This document shows positions 37,301 to 50,700 of a DNA stretch of 64,000 bases, piece by piece. The stretch covers positions 731,001-795,000 of the forward strand of contig CAJNDS010002079.1 of assembly GCA_905221605.1 (NCBI GenBank), written 5' to 3'. The translations under genes were made by a program, and so were the position numbers. The stretch is from Symbiodinium natans (taxonomy: Eukaryota > Sar > Dinophyceae > Suessiales > Symbiodiniaceae). The stretch's first letter is position 1, and each line of letters opens with the position of its first letter. Below the pieces are notes generated by a model. The model did not search any database. It was given only the letters and a program-made list of their open reading frames with translations, and was not told where the DNA came from.

Positions 37301-38503
37301 GGTTTTTTAGGTTTGCTCGTGGTTTAGAGACGTAAAACTTCGGGCCTAGATGCCGCCCCCCCCCCCCCCCCCCCCCCCCCCCCAAACACCACTGGCATTT
37401 TTTCTTTTTTTCTTTTTCACGCAGAACAATGCTCACCCACCCACATTCCACGAAGTGCCGTCAGAGGTCCAGTATGGTTTACAGGGGTTAATTAGGGGTT
37501 AGGGAATCCATTTTGGGGTTCTCAAGGGAGGGGGGTTCACGGGGGGTAGGTACGTAGGGAACCTTAGGGAAGCTTAGGAAGCCTTAGGGAGTAGTAGGGA
37601 GTTTTCGGGAACCTTGGGTTAATTTAATACCCCCCTTGAACCCCCTTCCCTCAAGAACCCGGTCAATTCGGGGTGTTGTGGTGGGATTGAAAGTGTAGCA
37701 AGTTGGGATCGAGGGAGGACCTTGCCCTCACCCCCGAAGCCTCAGTCCCGGAGTCAGGTACATGGACTTCTGGTACAACAACACCTGGGATGCTGACGCC
37801 TCGTATCCAGGTGGGGGTGCTTTCAGACAACCCTAAACCCTAAACCCTAAAACCTAAACCCTAGACCCTAGACCCTAAACCCTAAACCCTAGACCCTAAA
37901 CCCTAAACCCTAAACCCTAAAGCTATCTGTCATTGGTATACTCACAAGGTCCGTGGGCATTTAGCAACGACTACTAATTGCCTAAGAACCCCGAAAAAAT
38001 TTATAACTGTTCTTCCTCATTAAGGGCAATGTAGGGTTTTTTCTTTTGGGGTTCTTAAGCAAATTGTAGACTAGTTTTTTCCCCCCCCCCCCCCCGGTTT
38101 CGGGGTTTCAGGGATTAGGGTTTGGGGGTTTCGGGTCGAATGAACCTAGACTTCCCTGGCCGGACCTGGACTTTTGGCAGCAGTCTGATACCTTAGGGTT
38201 TAGGGTTTAGGGTTTAGGGTTTAGAGTTTAGGGAGTTTTTTTTGTTTATATAAAAATACAGAGGATATTCAGTATATCATTGTTATTAAGGTTCTAAGGG
38301 GAGTATAGATACAGGGGTCGGCATGGTTCCCAATAGTATTCCCTTGTGGTCCCTTGATATTCTTACGATACAGGGTGGGGCCCCCTTACTATACTAACTG
38401 TAGTTAAGGGACTTATAACCTAACTTTGGATCCTTATAACCCAATTTAGGGCCCTTATAACTCTACTTATAACTAGGGGGCCCCACCCTGTAATACCCCC
38501 CCG

Positions 38504-38537
<34 letters not shown>

Positions 38538-40070
38538 ACGCTTTCTGATTACTAACGCCCTTATATTAGGTGCTTGTGCCTTTAACCAAGCACCAATTGA
38601 GTACCTTTGTCGAACTTTGTGGGCAGAGGAAGTAGCCCTTTTAATCACTTCTTTCAGAACCTCCCCCCAACAAATGAAAGATAAGACAATTTCTTTAAAC
38701 CCTAAACCCTAAATCCTAAACCCCAAACCCTAAACCCTACACCCTACACCCTAAACCCTAACCCCGAAACCCTAACCCTAAACCCTAGTCGTTCGTCACT
38801 GTTTTATCTTTTCAGAGCCAGGCACGCTCTACGGCCAGCATGGCGAGCCTGCTGTGGACCGAGGCAGCCGGCCTTGGTTCGAAGGTTTAGGGTTTAGGGT
38901 TGAGGGTTTAGAGTTTAGGGTTTAGGGTTTTAGGGTTTAGGGTTTAGGGTTTAGGGTTTAGGGTTTAGGCGGTTTAGGGTTCTGCTTCTTAAGTAGGGAC
39001 TGAGGGCTCCTATAGCCTTAGGGTAGTTACATGGTCCCTTAATATGGTCCCTTGCCTTCTTTCAAGGGTTCTGAATTACGGGCCCTTGGGTTTTACAGGG
39101 TCTATATGGGGTCCTCTTTTAAGGGCCCTGTAAAGGGACCGTGTAGCTTCCCGGGATCCTAGAAGAGGGTTTGTATAGGAGTGCCTAGTTCCATCATTTC
39201 TGATTAAGAAACAGCAGGGCTAGCCTGTATACTGTCAGTATGTCTGGATCCCGAAGTCAAATCTGTGGCTTATGTTTTTGACCTTGTCTTCCTTCCTTCA
39301 AACGGGCTGACACCGAAAATTCGGTCACATCCCCCTTCCAAGGTACATGTACCAAACTCTGTCGGATTCAGTACAAAGCCTGAATCCTTAAACCCCAAAC
39401 TCCGATTCCTGATACCTCAACCCCTAAACCCTAAGTCCTACACACCCCAAGCCCTCAAAGTCTTCAAGGTCGTGGGACCTACAGCAGCAGTGACTTCCAC
39501 CACAACGGGGATTTGCAGGCTGGTTCAAGGGGACAGCGGAATACCCAGACGGTTTAGATGAAAACATGGGTGGGTTGAACTCCAACTCCAAACGCCAAAC
39601 CCCAAACCCCCAACCCCCAAACCCCAACCCCGAACCCCCAACCCCCAGACCCGACAGGTTTTTTTTCGGGTTTAGGCTCCATATTGTCGGGCCCGGGATG
39701 CCAGGGGTTTGGGGACTGTGTGGGCTTTAGCGCAAGTTCTTGAACGGCAGTGGGTTTAGGGTTTAGGGTTTGGGGTTTAGGGCTTAGGGATGGTGCTCTC
39801 CAGCCCGGCTTTCTCTTCAAACCCTACACCTGAAACTCCCCGGGTTCAGGGTTAGGGTTTGTAGGGAGTTCAGGGTTAGGGTTTAGGTTTAGGGTTTGTA
39901 GGGAGTTTAGGGTGTTCGGGCTTGGTAGCTCAGTCACGAAAGCTAGCTCCTTGGAGCTCGCGAGAGTTGTCGTTTACAAGTCTTCTCTCTAGTGTTCAGC
40001 TGGGTCAAAAAGCGACCCCGACCCTTAAGTGGTATGAAAATCAAAGAGATAAACGGCTGTGGGGTGTCCG

Positions 40071-40108
<38 letters not shown>

Positions 40109-40222
40109 TTTTGGCACCCCCTCCCCCCGCCACTTTTGGGCCCCCCCCCCCCCCCCCCCGCCCCCCCCCCCCACCCACCCCCCCCCCACCCCCCCCCACC
40201 TTTTCAGGCCCCCCCCCCCCCC

Positions 40223-40269
<47 letters not shown>

Positions 40270-43200
40270 GGTCAGGCTCCAGCTTGCTTGTCAGCCGCGT
40301 TTCTAGCTTTCGTAGCCCAGATCTCAAGTGGTATGTTGTTTTTTTCTCATTTTTTTGGTTCATGCTTCCCTTACAAAGTGATCAACCCAAAAATGGTAAG
40401 GTTAATTAATGGGTTACCAAGAATTAAGACCAAAACCCTAAACCTAACCCTAAACCCTAAACCCTAAACTCTTAACCTAAACCCTAAACCCTAAACCCTA
40501 AACCCTAAACCCTAAACTCTAAACTCTAAACCTAAACCCTAAACCCTAAACCCTAAACCCTAAACCCTAAACCCTAAACCCTAAACCCTAAACCCTAAAC
40601 CCTAAACCCTAAACCCTAACCTAAACCCTAAACCCTAAACCCTAAACCCTAAACCCTAAACCCTAAACCCTAAACCCTAAACCCTAAACCCTAAACCCTA
40701 AACCCTAAACCCTTCACTTCAGAAGATTCCGCTTTTACTCTCCGCTTTGTAGTTTCTGTGTCTTTGCTTCTTTTTGGGCGTTCGGGTTGTGGCACATGGT
40801 GTCGGCAGTCGACGCAGGGATGCATGATGTGCTGTAGGTGGGTTCAGGGGTTTAGGGTTTAGGGTTTAGGGTTTAGGGCTTAGGGCTTTCGGGTTTAGGG
40901 TTTAGGGTTTAGGGTTTAGGGTTTAGGGCCTTGGGTCTTTGAGATGTCCGGTTTGAGGGAGGGGGGGTGGTTGGGGGAGGTTGAGCGCTCCTGAGCACTG
41001 CACCCTAAACTCTTCGGGGTTGAGCCCCCCAAATCCCTACATTCCACCCTAAACCCTAAACCCTAAACCCTAAACCCTTGACCCTAAACCCTAAACCCTG
41101 ATCCCTAAACCCTAAACCTGCCAGAGCTAGGTCATCGGCTTCTTCGGTTCTTTGGGCTTCCTTTGCAGACCACCCCACCGATTCCCGAGTCCCAGCCCAA
41201 CATGTCTCAGTGGCTCCCCTAAACCCTTAAACCCTGAAACCCTTAAACGTTTAGGGTTTAGGGTTGAGGGTTTGGGGTGTAGGGTTTAGGGTTTAGGGTT
41301 TCGTAATTCTGGGAACAGAAACCCTTAAACCCTGAAATCCTAACCCCTAAACCCCTTAGCCCTTAACATGGTATGGCAGTTGGAGGCTTAACACGAGGCT
41401 TGAAGCGACGGACTTCCGCTACACCCACCACCCTCCTAAACGGGTGAGTTGACAGCCATGAGTTCGACTTTTGGTGTTTCTGGATGTTTGTTTTGTTGAC
41501 CGTTGTGTGCCAGGGTATGGATGCAGGGCTGAGGACTTATAGGGCGAAGGACGTAGGATTTAGGATTTAGGGGTGTGAGGCTTTTGGTGTACATCTACAG
41601 TATACCCCGGAGCCTGGTTCATGAGGCAGAAAAGATTTGGTCGGAGAGGGTGCAGGGGTGACAAACTCCTGCACTTTACGGCGCGAACTGGCGCAAGTGC
41701 CTTCGCCCAGTTGCTTGCCATGCTTGACTATACAGTTGCCGTTCCGTCTGACGTCCAACTTGAGATACTGACTTGGTACCCCTAAACCCTAAACTTGGGA
41801 TGTTCCCCTTATCCTAACAGTCCTTAATATGGATTATCAGAGGGGGTACTATAATCCCTTTTAAGGGGGAACATCCCAACCCTAAACCCCTAAAATCCTG
41901 AACCCCAAACTCTAACGCCTATCTGGTAGCTTGTGCAGAGACTGAACCTATGAGCCTTGGAGCTTACTCCTAAAGGCTTTTTGGCCTTACCTCAGCGTAG
42001 CCTACCGCTAAACAGAGACATGGGCCAATCATTCTGAGTAGCTGAGGAAGTAGCCGTTCACCTTTTGGGGTTTTAATAATAATCCTACCATCGTTGAAAG
42101 GTTAAACTTCCTTGGCCCAGGGTACTCAGCGCCCCTGGGTACTCAGCGACTAAGGTGATGAAGGCATTTCCCTTTAGCCGATGTCCTCTAGCTGGTTCTA
42201 AGGGCGGCGGTTTTAGAAGCGCATCGTACTTGCGGGGGTGCCAAGACGTCAACTGTTCCGATTCTGGTTCCGATTCAATGGGGCGTGTTAGTTTTGGGAT
42301 TGTGTTGTTACCCCTCATACGAACAGTCCTTACTAGGGGTTATTGTACCTGCAGGGTTGAGGTTGTTTTTGGGGGCTTCAGGGTTCAGGTTTGGGCTTAG
42401 GGTTCGGTAGGACTTTGTGCAGCTTGTGGGTCTTGGGTTTTGGGTTGTTAGGCTTTTGTGTCATAGGCAAAAAGGTTTACTAGCTTTGGGGGCTGTGGGC
42501 ATTTTGGGTTTTGCAGCTCAGGCTGCGGTTGGCTTTCAGAAACACACTGCCTCGTCTACATCGCGTTTGACACGTTTTGGTTCTTAGAAGGGAACTAGGG
42601 GACTAGGTACCTCTTTGTTGTTTATCCCTCCACTTGTAGACTATACCCCTAAAGAGAATTTTTAAGGGTAGCTAGCTCCTTCTTTCTGTCGGAAGGCTCT
42701 GAAGGTTTTTAAGAGAAACACAGGCAAACGTAACACAGTTCATCCCTTGGTCCGAGAAGGTTCCTTAAACTCAAAGGGTTTAGGGTTTAGGGTTTAGGGT
42801 GTAGGGTTTAGGGTTTAGGGTTCAGGGTTTAGGGTTCGGGGTTTAACCCTAGACCATGAATATTCGTCGTGCAAGACACGCCCATGCACAGGACTACTAT
42901 GACCCCTTCCAGATTCATTTCGGCACCTGGGCCGAGAGAAGTTGGAGATTGCAGGGTTCAGGGTTCAGGGTTCAGGGTTCAGGGTTCAGGGTTCAGGGTT
43001 TAGGGTTTAGGGTTTAGGGTTTAGGGTTTAGGGTTTAGGGTTTAGGGTTTAGGGTTTAGGGTTTAGGGTTTAGGGTTCTTGTGCTCCGGAACCCCGAAAC
43101 CCTAAGACCTTTGGGGTTTTGAACCTCTGGCCCAAACCCCTAAACCTGAAATCTCCGTTGATTCGCGCTGACAGATGGTTTTCGGCAGATATGTTTTAGG

Positions 43201-44698
43201 ATTTTTTGGCGCTAACCCTCGGACTTCCTGCACTCCGCCATCATGCATCGTTTGAGAGTTTTGGGTTTAGGGGTGAGACCCGAAACCTTAGACCCCAACA
43301 GCCTATGTCCCTAACACCCTAAGGCCCTAAAACCTAACATAGAGCCTTGGAGCCTGCAGCTCCCTTACAGCCCAGCCTTCTCTCCGAGGCAAGTTGTACG
43401 GAACCATGGACGATCTCCGTTTGGAGCATGCCCGTGTACAGCGGAAGTACATCGCCAAAGCCTCAGGAAGCCCGCCAAGACCCTGTTTTGCCAAATCCCG
43501 AAGGCCTTCTGCACCCCCCTAAACCCTAAATCCTAAACCCTAAACCCTAAACCCTAAACCCTAAACCGAAAAACCCCCGTTTTTGGGCAAAAAAGAGCAG
43601 CACCGTTTGAATCATCGGTTTCTGGCGGTCCAAGGTGTGTCCTTTGAGGGTTCAGGTGTTTGGGATCTTGGCAATCCTTTCGTCAGGCTTGAGAACTACA
43701 GGCTGGGGCCCCCTAGTTATAAGTAAAGTTATAAGGGCCCTAAATTGGGTTATAAGGATCCTAAGTTAGGTTATAAGTCCCTTAACTACAGTTAGTATAG
43801 CAAGGGGGCCCCACCCTGTACAGAGGGAGTAGGCATCATGGCGGGTCAAACTCTCCTCTAGTGCACTACACGTTCATCTTTGCATACGCGATAAACACAG
43901 CGCCCCAAACAGGGCTTTGAAGGCTGGAAAGCCTTCAGAATCCTGACCCTTAAACTTACTCTCAAGCCACAAAATTCGATTTCAACCCCAAATTGAAACC
44001 ACCAAAAAAGCCTAACCCCTATAAATTTCAACTCCAAAGCGAGGTCAGCCCCCCCAGCCTCCCCCCCCAAACCCCAAACCCGAAACCCTAAGGCCTAAAC
44101 CCCTCAACCCCTCAACCCCTCAACCCTAAACCCTAAACCCTAAACCCTAAGCCTAAACCCTAAACTCTATACCCGAAACCCTAAACCGCTACACCCCTAC
44201 ACCCCCTAAACCTCGGCTGGCCTCGGGTCGCGCGGCCGCCGCTTCCACTGCCGATCCCGAGAGACTCCCAGTGCCAGGTTTAGGGTGTAGGGTTTAGGGT
44301 TTAGGGTATAGGGATTAGGGTTTAGGGTTTAGGGTTTAGGGGAAGTGACCCGTGCCCTTGAGTGATGAATTTTGTGACGACAGCAGTTGCCTCGATTGCA
44401 TACACCGCGGCGGCGGCAGGATATCCGACTCCGTGTCAAAGGTTCACGGTTTAGGGTTGAGAGTTTAGGATTTGGGGTTTAGGGTTTAGGGTTTAGGGTT
44501 TAGGGTTTAGGGCTTCCAGGGCAAAGGAAAAGGCCTGATCAAACCCTACCCAACCGTCCGGACCCGAGGGCACAAAAACACTACAGTCCTTATTCTGGAG
44601 AGCCTGCAGAACGCGACGAGTCGGAAGCACATGCCCGCAGAGCCCAAGACCCCTTTTTGAAGAAAAGCACATATATATATATATATGTATATGTATAC

Positions 44699-44735
<37 letters not shown>

Positions 44736-47700
44736 CAAACCCAAACCCGAAACTGCCCGGTCTGGTCGGACTTCCAAAAAATGGCTCCCATCAGCTTGTA
44801 AGGTAAGGTCTCAACACCACAGGGGTTTCCGGAAACCCAGCGATCATGTCCCTCTGGTAGTAGACATCAGCGTTAAGTTAGGTTACCCTTTACCCTAAAC
44901 CCTGAACCCTGAACCCTGAACCCTAAACCCTAAACCCTAAACCCTACACCCTAAACCCTAAACCCTAAACCCTAAACCCTAAACCCTAAACCGCAAGCCG
45001 AGGCCATGAGCAAAGCATTGATCTCCAGCTGCGACGTGGACGGCTTCCGCGTAGACACCCCCATGCCTCCAGCTCCACAAGACTTGAGAGTCTAGGGTTT
45101 AGGGTTTAGGGTTTAGGGTTTAGGGTTTAGGGTTTAGGGTTTAGGGTTAGGGTTTAGGGCTTTGGGCTTTGGGTTAAGGGTTTGGGTTTAGGGCCAAGGG
45201 TGTAGGGCTTAGGGTTTAGGGTTTAGGGCTTGTGAGCCGTGCCAGTCGTTTCCGGAAGTGTTGGGACAACGTTCCTGTTAGGATCAGAGCATTTTGGGGG
45301 GGGTCTAGAGGTTTAGGGCTAACCCTGTTTTTCGTAGGGTTCCCAAAAACCCTAGGAGGGGATTTATACGAAGAACCTACAAAGAAAGAGTGGGCTTAGG
45401 GTTCTAAGGGTATAGGTCTTACATACAAAAGCTTTAACTTCTTGCAAGGGTGTAGGGTTGGGGGGTTTAGGATCTATGTAGGGTTTGAGGTGCTGGAATT
45501 TTCTGAACTTAAGCCCCGAAGCCCTTGTCCGAATCTTCAAGACCCTTAAGCCCTAAGCTGCCCAAAGCCAAAGCCTACAAGAGCAGGGCTTTAGGGTGTG
45601 TTCCTTTAGGCTACCCTTAGGATCCCAACCCTAAACCTAAACCCAACACCCTCAACCCCAAACCCCCCAAAAACTATTTTCAGGCTTAGGGTTCAGGGCT
45701 TAGGGTTCGGGCTTAGGGTTCAGGGTTTATATAGGGTTCGTAAACGCTGAATTCCGAGGCAAGTTCCACTGAGCTTCTACAAGGCCTGGGCGCCTGCGGT
45801 GCGTTCGCACGCCAAGTCCCTGGGTGGCTTCCGCGGCATTTGGGGCATACAGGGTGGGGCCCCCTTACTATACTAACTGTAGTTAAGGGACTTGTAACCT
45901 AACTTAGGATCCTTATAACCCAATTTAGGGCCCTTACAACTCTACTTATAACTAGGGGCCCCACCCTGTAGGGTTCTGTGGGTTTGGGAGTACTATACTT
46001 TAATACTTTTTTCGTTCTGGGTTCCCATCCTAGCTACTTCTACCTAAAAAGTATATACTTTTTTCCAGCGTCTACTCCAGAGGTAGGGCTCTGTGGGTTC
46101 GGATTCCTATGAGCACCCTAAGCAGGGAAACCAGAAGATGGGTAACTTTGAGGTCTAGGTAATGCCTAAATCTTGACCCTACCCAGGAATTCCACTCGAC
46201 GCTGGAAATTGGTTTGGGGTTTGCATTTCTGTTGGGTCGAAGAGAATTCGGAAGGGGGTTGAACCTCAAACCCTGCACCTCAATCCAATCCTCCCACCCC
46301 CACCCCTCAAAACCCCTAAACCCTAAACCCGAAGCCCTAAACCCTAAACCCGAAACCCGAAGCCCTAAACCTAAACCCCGTAGCATGGCTTCTGAGGCAA
46401 AGAAAGCTTCGGCGCCTTGGTCAAGCACCCGTTTTTGCGGATTTGGGAGTGTTTTCCCAGAATTCGGGGGCCCTTTCTGGGGGGTTGTGTTAACAACCAC
46501 TACTTGCTGAAGCACCCCCCCCCCCCAAAAAAAAAAAAAAGATCATAGTCCCTATATTGCCCTTAAATAAGGAAAAGGATTTTGGTGGAGGGTTCTTAGA
46601 CAAGGGTTATACTATTTTAGGGGATGGGTGTGGGGGGCGAAATTGAGGGCGCAGGGTGCAACCATTATAGATGACCCTCAACCCTAAACACTGAACCCTA
46701 AACCTTATACTACTTTGGGGGGTCTTTCAAGGAGGTCCCTATTGTGGGAAATTCATATTTTGGGTTTCGAGCCTAAGGTTGGACACTCCAAAGGCCTTTG
46801 TTTGTTGTTATTTCTTCTTTATCTTTTTTTGGGGCGGGTGGGGGGCGGGGTTCTGGGATCAGGTTTTTTGAATCATTTAGGGCTCAGAGTTCGCGTGGAG
46901 TTCTGCCAAAGCCCATGACCTATAAACCCTATGAGCCCCTCGAGCCCTATGAACCCTACGAGCCCTACAAACACTACAAACCCTACAACCCTTGCACCCT
47001 ATAAGCCCTATCTCTTCGTGCGCTGCACAGAAGAGGTAAGTTCTTGCAAGCGAATTCAAGGAGTTGGCTTGCCTCGATCTGACTTGTACTCTGGCTAGCG
47101 CTTGATAGAAAGACCATGACACATCAACTCCAAGCCTCTTCCGCCATGGATCCACTGGTCGAGAGTGCCAACCTGTTCATGGAGACTGCTGGCCAGGCTG
47201 CTTTTCACCACCATATCGTAAGTGAAGCTTGAGAAGAGTCGCCGCGTGAGGTTACCAACCAGCAGGCTTCAGTTATCTTTCTGCAGGGCGCTCGTCAAGC
47301 TGAGCCAGCTTCTGCAACTCTCTCTGAGTTCCGACTTATGGTTTTCCCTCCGCCCGAGTCTAATTAAGGGTGGGCCAGGTGCCTGGGATCCTGCCCTTGC
47401 CCTCTAATTCCAAGCCTTTTGAAAAACTTGAGCACAGCTTCATCTTGCCATATGTCCTCGAACATGCTGCTGGCAAAGCGCTTGGTAACCTTGCTTTTGA
47501 TCTCCACAAGGTGTCGGCCACACCTTTCTCAGATAACGTCGCTATGTGCTGGGAAGATCGTACCAGTCAACATTTCGAGGCTGCAGATGGTGAACGCCCT
47601 GACCAGCTCATCGAGCCACATGGAGTGATTCAATCAACCTAGTCTGGTGATTTGAGCGGCGGTCTGAAGTTCAGCTTCTTGAACCATGTCCACACCAGTG

Positions 47701-50700
47701 ACTCCAACGTCGATTTGTTTTGCAGCACGCTGACTACTACCCCACCTCACGCAGGTCCTGTCAGCGGCAGCGTGGCCTGTGCCCAAAGTTGCCCCCGCTC
47801 TTGGAGTTCCGCTACGGCGCTGGTACTTAGAGCTGAGTCCAGCTCCTGCAGATCTGAGGCGTTTTGCAGTTCTTTCTCGTAAGCATCACACTTTTTGCCC
47901 TGGAAAACCGTTCAAACCGTGGCCGTCCTCGTCCCTGCCATCGTTTTTCCGAGCAGTGGTTGCACTTAGGCGGATACTTACATTGAGAGTTATTTTCCTC
48001 TATCACTAATCTTGGCACAAACTACAAACTCAAAATCAAAAACGCGCTCTACATCCTTACCAGTGCTCGCCGCAAACACAAACACCCACGGACTCACTGC
48101 ACAAAACAAGAATGCCAAATGCCACGTCTTACCGCAACATGAAACAACCGGCAAATGTACAACGCAACAATAATTTGACACAGACGCACGCGCACACGCA
48201 CGCACACACCCACCCTCACACACATACCTGCACATGCCTCCTTGCTCCGAGCCAGACGGGAGCTCCGGAACACAATGGCCAAGGTGAGAAGCGCTGCCAG
48301 CGACAAGGAACCAGGCTCAACATCTGCGTTCCAGATGTCCGCGTCTGCTGAAATCTTCCAGCCGCGCCCTCAGACATGACGGAACAAAAGCTGGAGCCAT
48401 TCCTTCACTTCGTGACTTTTATGCCCAGTCCCATGCACCAGCCCACGCAGCAAGAGCCGGGCGAAGTGGCAGCACCTCCACGAGGTATCTGGGCAATACC
48501 AGCGCTCTGTCATACGATGTTAGCGCGCGCAAGCAGCAAGCACCCACACACACACACAAACCATACACACGCGTGCGCACGCACGCGCAAACGTTCTCTC
48601 TCTCTCTCTCTCTTTCGCTCTCCCTCTCTCTCTTTCTCTCTCCCTCTCTCTCTTGCTTGCTTCGGCCTCTTTACGTGGTGAGCATCCTTTTGTTTTCATC
48701 AGTCAGTCCTACAGGACAACCAGGCTTAGGGGTTTAAGGGGTTTTGATTTCGGGTTTTGCCCGAAGCCCGTATACGGCTTCCACTTTTCAACGCGGTATA
48801 CGGTGATTGTGAAGTCCTGGTTTTCGCGAGGATCGTCCCCTGCCAAAAAAGCAACATGAAGGGACCCCCCCCCCCCCCCCCCCCCCCAATAAGGAAAATT
48901 CTCAAAGGGTTGTAGGGTTTTAGGTTCTTCTGCAAACCTTGAACTCCTATAAGCCCTAATAACCCTAGGGTTTAGGGTTTAAGGGTGATACCCGCGGCCT
49001 CCTGCCACCAGGCTTGTTCGGCGAGTTCTACGTGACACCCGAGCGCTACGCCACAATGAGCCATGGACCTTTTAAGGCTTTTTTCCCTTGGTTCTTAGAA
49101 GGGAATGAGGGCATCAGGGCCCTATATGTACCCTTCAAGGGATTATAGAGGGTACCCTTGTTCCCTCATTCCCTAATTAGAACCAGCCAGTTATTCACTG
49201 ATTCAGGCTTAGGGTTTGAGGGCTTAGGGTTGCGCTTTAGGACAAGTTTCGAGCCCCAAACGTCGCAGACAATGTCCCAGACCTTTGAGGAGAAAAGGGT
49301 TTAGGGTTTAGGGTCTAGAGTTTAGGGTTTAGGGTTGAGCTTCACAGAGTTAGGGCTGAAAGAGTGTGCGTTGTTTCGTAGGCATGAAGAGAGGGGCTGT
49401 AAGGGAGTTAACAATTTCAGGGTTGATGGGGTTGCAGGTCCTAGGTAGGCGCTACCTTAAGAACCCAACCCTTTTTTTTGGTAGGTTCTTGGTATAAACC
49501 CCTGTATAGGAACCTTACAAAAAGGTAGGCTTGGTGTTCTTAAGGTAGGCAGTACCGTCAGAACCTCCCTACAGCAGCACACTTGCCCCCCCTCCCCCAT
49601 ACTGGGTTTAGGGTTTAGGATTTAGGGTCTAAGGTTTAGGGTTTAGGGTTTTAACTCACCTCGGCGCCCAAATTCACAACCCAGGACAGGGCGAGGACGA
49701 GATCACACCATGCGGCTTTCCTTCCACAGCTAGTTTTTTTTAGGTTGGGATGTCCCCCCGATAGGGATTGTAATGGGGAGGGTATTAGAAATCCCTATTA
49801 AGCACTGTTAGTATACGGGGGAAGATCCCAATCTACAGGGGCTGAAGGTTTAGGACCCAGGGCCCAGCGATCAGGGTTCGTCTAGGTATATCAGATCATT
49901 GTCAGGGTCTACAGGAGCCCTAAACACGTATGTGGCCAATAGTAGAACTTGAAACTCTTTGGGCTTCTGTATTTGTAGGAAATATACAGTTAAACCCTGT
50001 TTGGTTCCTTACTAGTAGGAATTATAAACCTTAACCTCATTTTTGTCCCCTTGGTTATTGGAGAAATAGGGACACTCAAGAAGCCTGAAAGCTAAGCCCC
50101 TAAACCCTAAACCACAAAACCCTAAACCCTGAACCCTAAACCCTAAACCCTAAAACCGAACCCCTTAAACCCTAGCCCTAAACCCTAAACCCTAAACCTT
50201 AAACCGCAAAATGTGCTGGGGAGCCGGGGCCCAGAGCATCCACCTTCGTCATCGGTTCGGCTTCGGGCCCCGGACTTGGGGTTTCGGGTTTGGGGTTTAG
50301 GGTTTAGGGTTTGGGGTATAGGGTTTATGGTTAGGGCCACACCTTGAGTAAGCTCTGTCTGAAATGTAGCGCTTCGATCGCCCCAGGCTGTGCCCTACTT
50401 ACATCCGCGGTTGTAGCCTAGGACCCAGAGTATGCCTTGATTCCCTTTTTGCAGAGTTTAGGTTCCCTTACAACCCGCTTTAGACCGCGAAGGGCACCCT
50501 TTTTGTTCCTAGGTTACTTCTGGGTCTAGCCCTGAACCCTAAGCCCTAAGCCCTGAACCCTGAACCCTAAACCCAGACCTAGGAAGGGTTTAGGGTTTAG
50601 GGTTTGGGGTTTGGGGTTTGGGGTTTGGGGTTTGGGGTGTGGGGTTTCGGGTAGAGGTTTAGGGTCTAGGGTCTAGGGTCTAGGGTCTAGGGTTTAGGGT

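Larger units (their letters stand above)
1..46990. repeat. Interstitial telomere-like heptamers (TTTAGGG/CCCTAAA) dispersed through introns
   Basis: Perfect and degenerate heptamer arrays of 2 to about 40 units occur roughly every few hundred bases in both orientations, with variants TTCAGGG, TTGAGGG, TTTGGGG, CCCTGAA and CCCTAAAA. They fill almost every stretch between the exons listed here. This is not a chromosome end: orientation flips repeatedly and exons lie between arrays. Confidence 0.95.

Noticed and set aside
39922-40467. 181-codon polyproline ORF
   Set aside because: Produced by the poly-C tract; the minus strand is equally open as polyglycine, and flanking codons run into CCCTAAA repeats.
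44493-44791. IYIYIY-rich ORFs
   Set aside because: Translation of a TA microsatellite at about 44,660-44,732.
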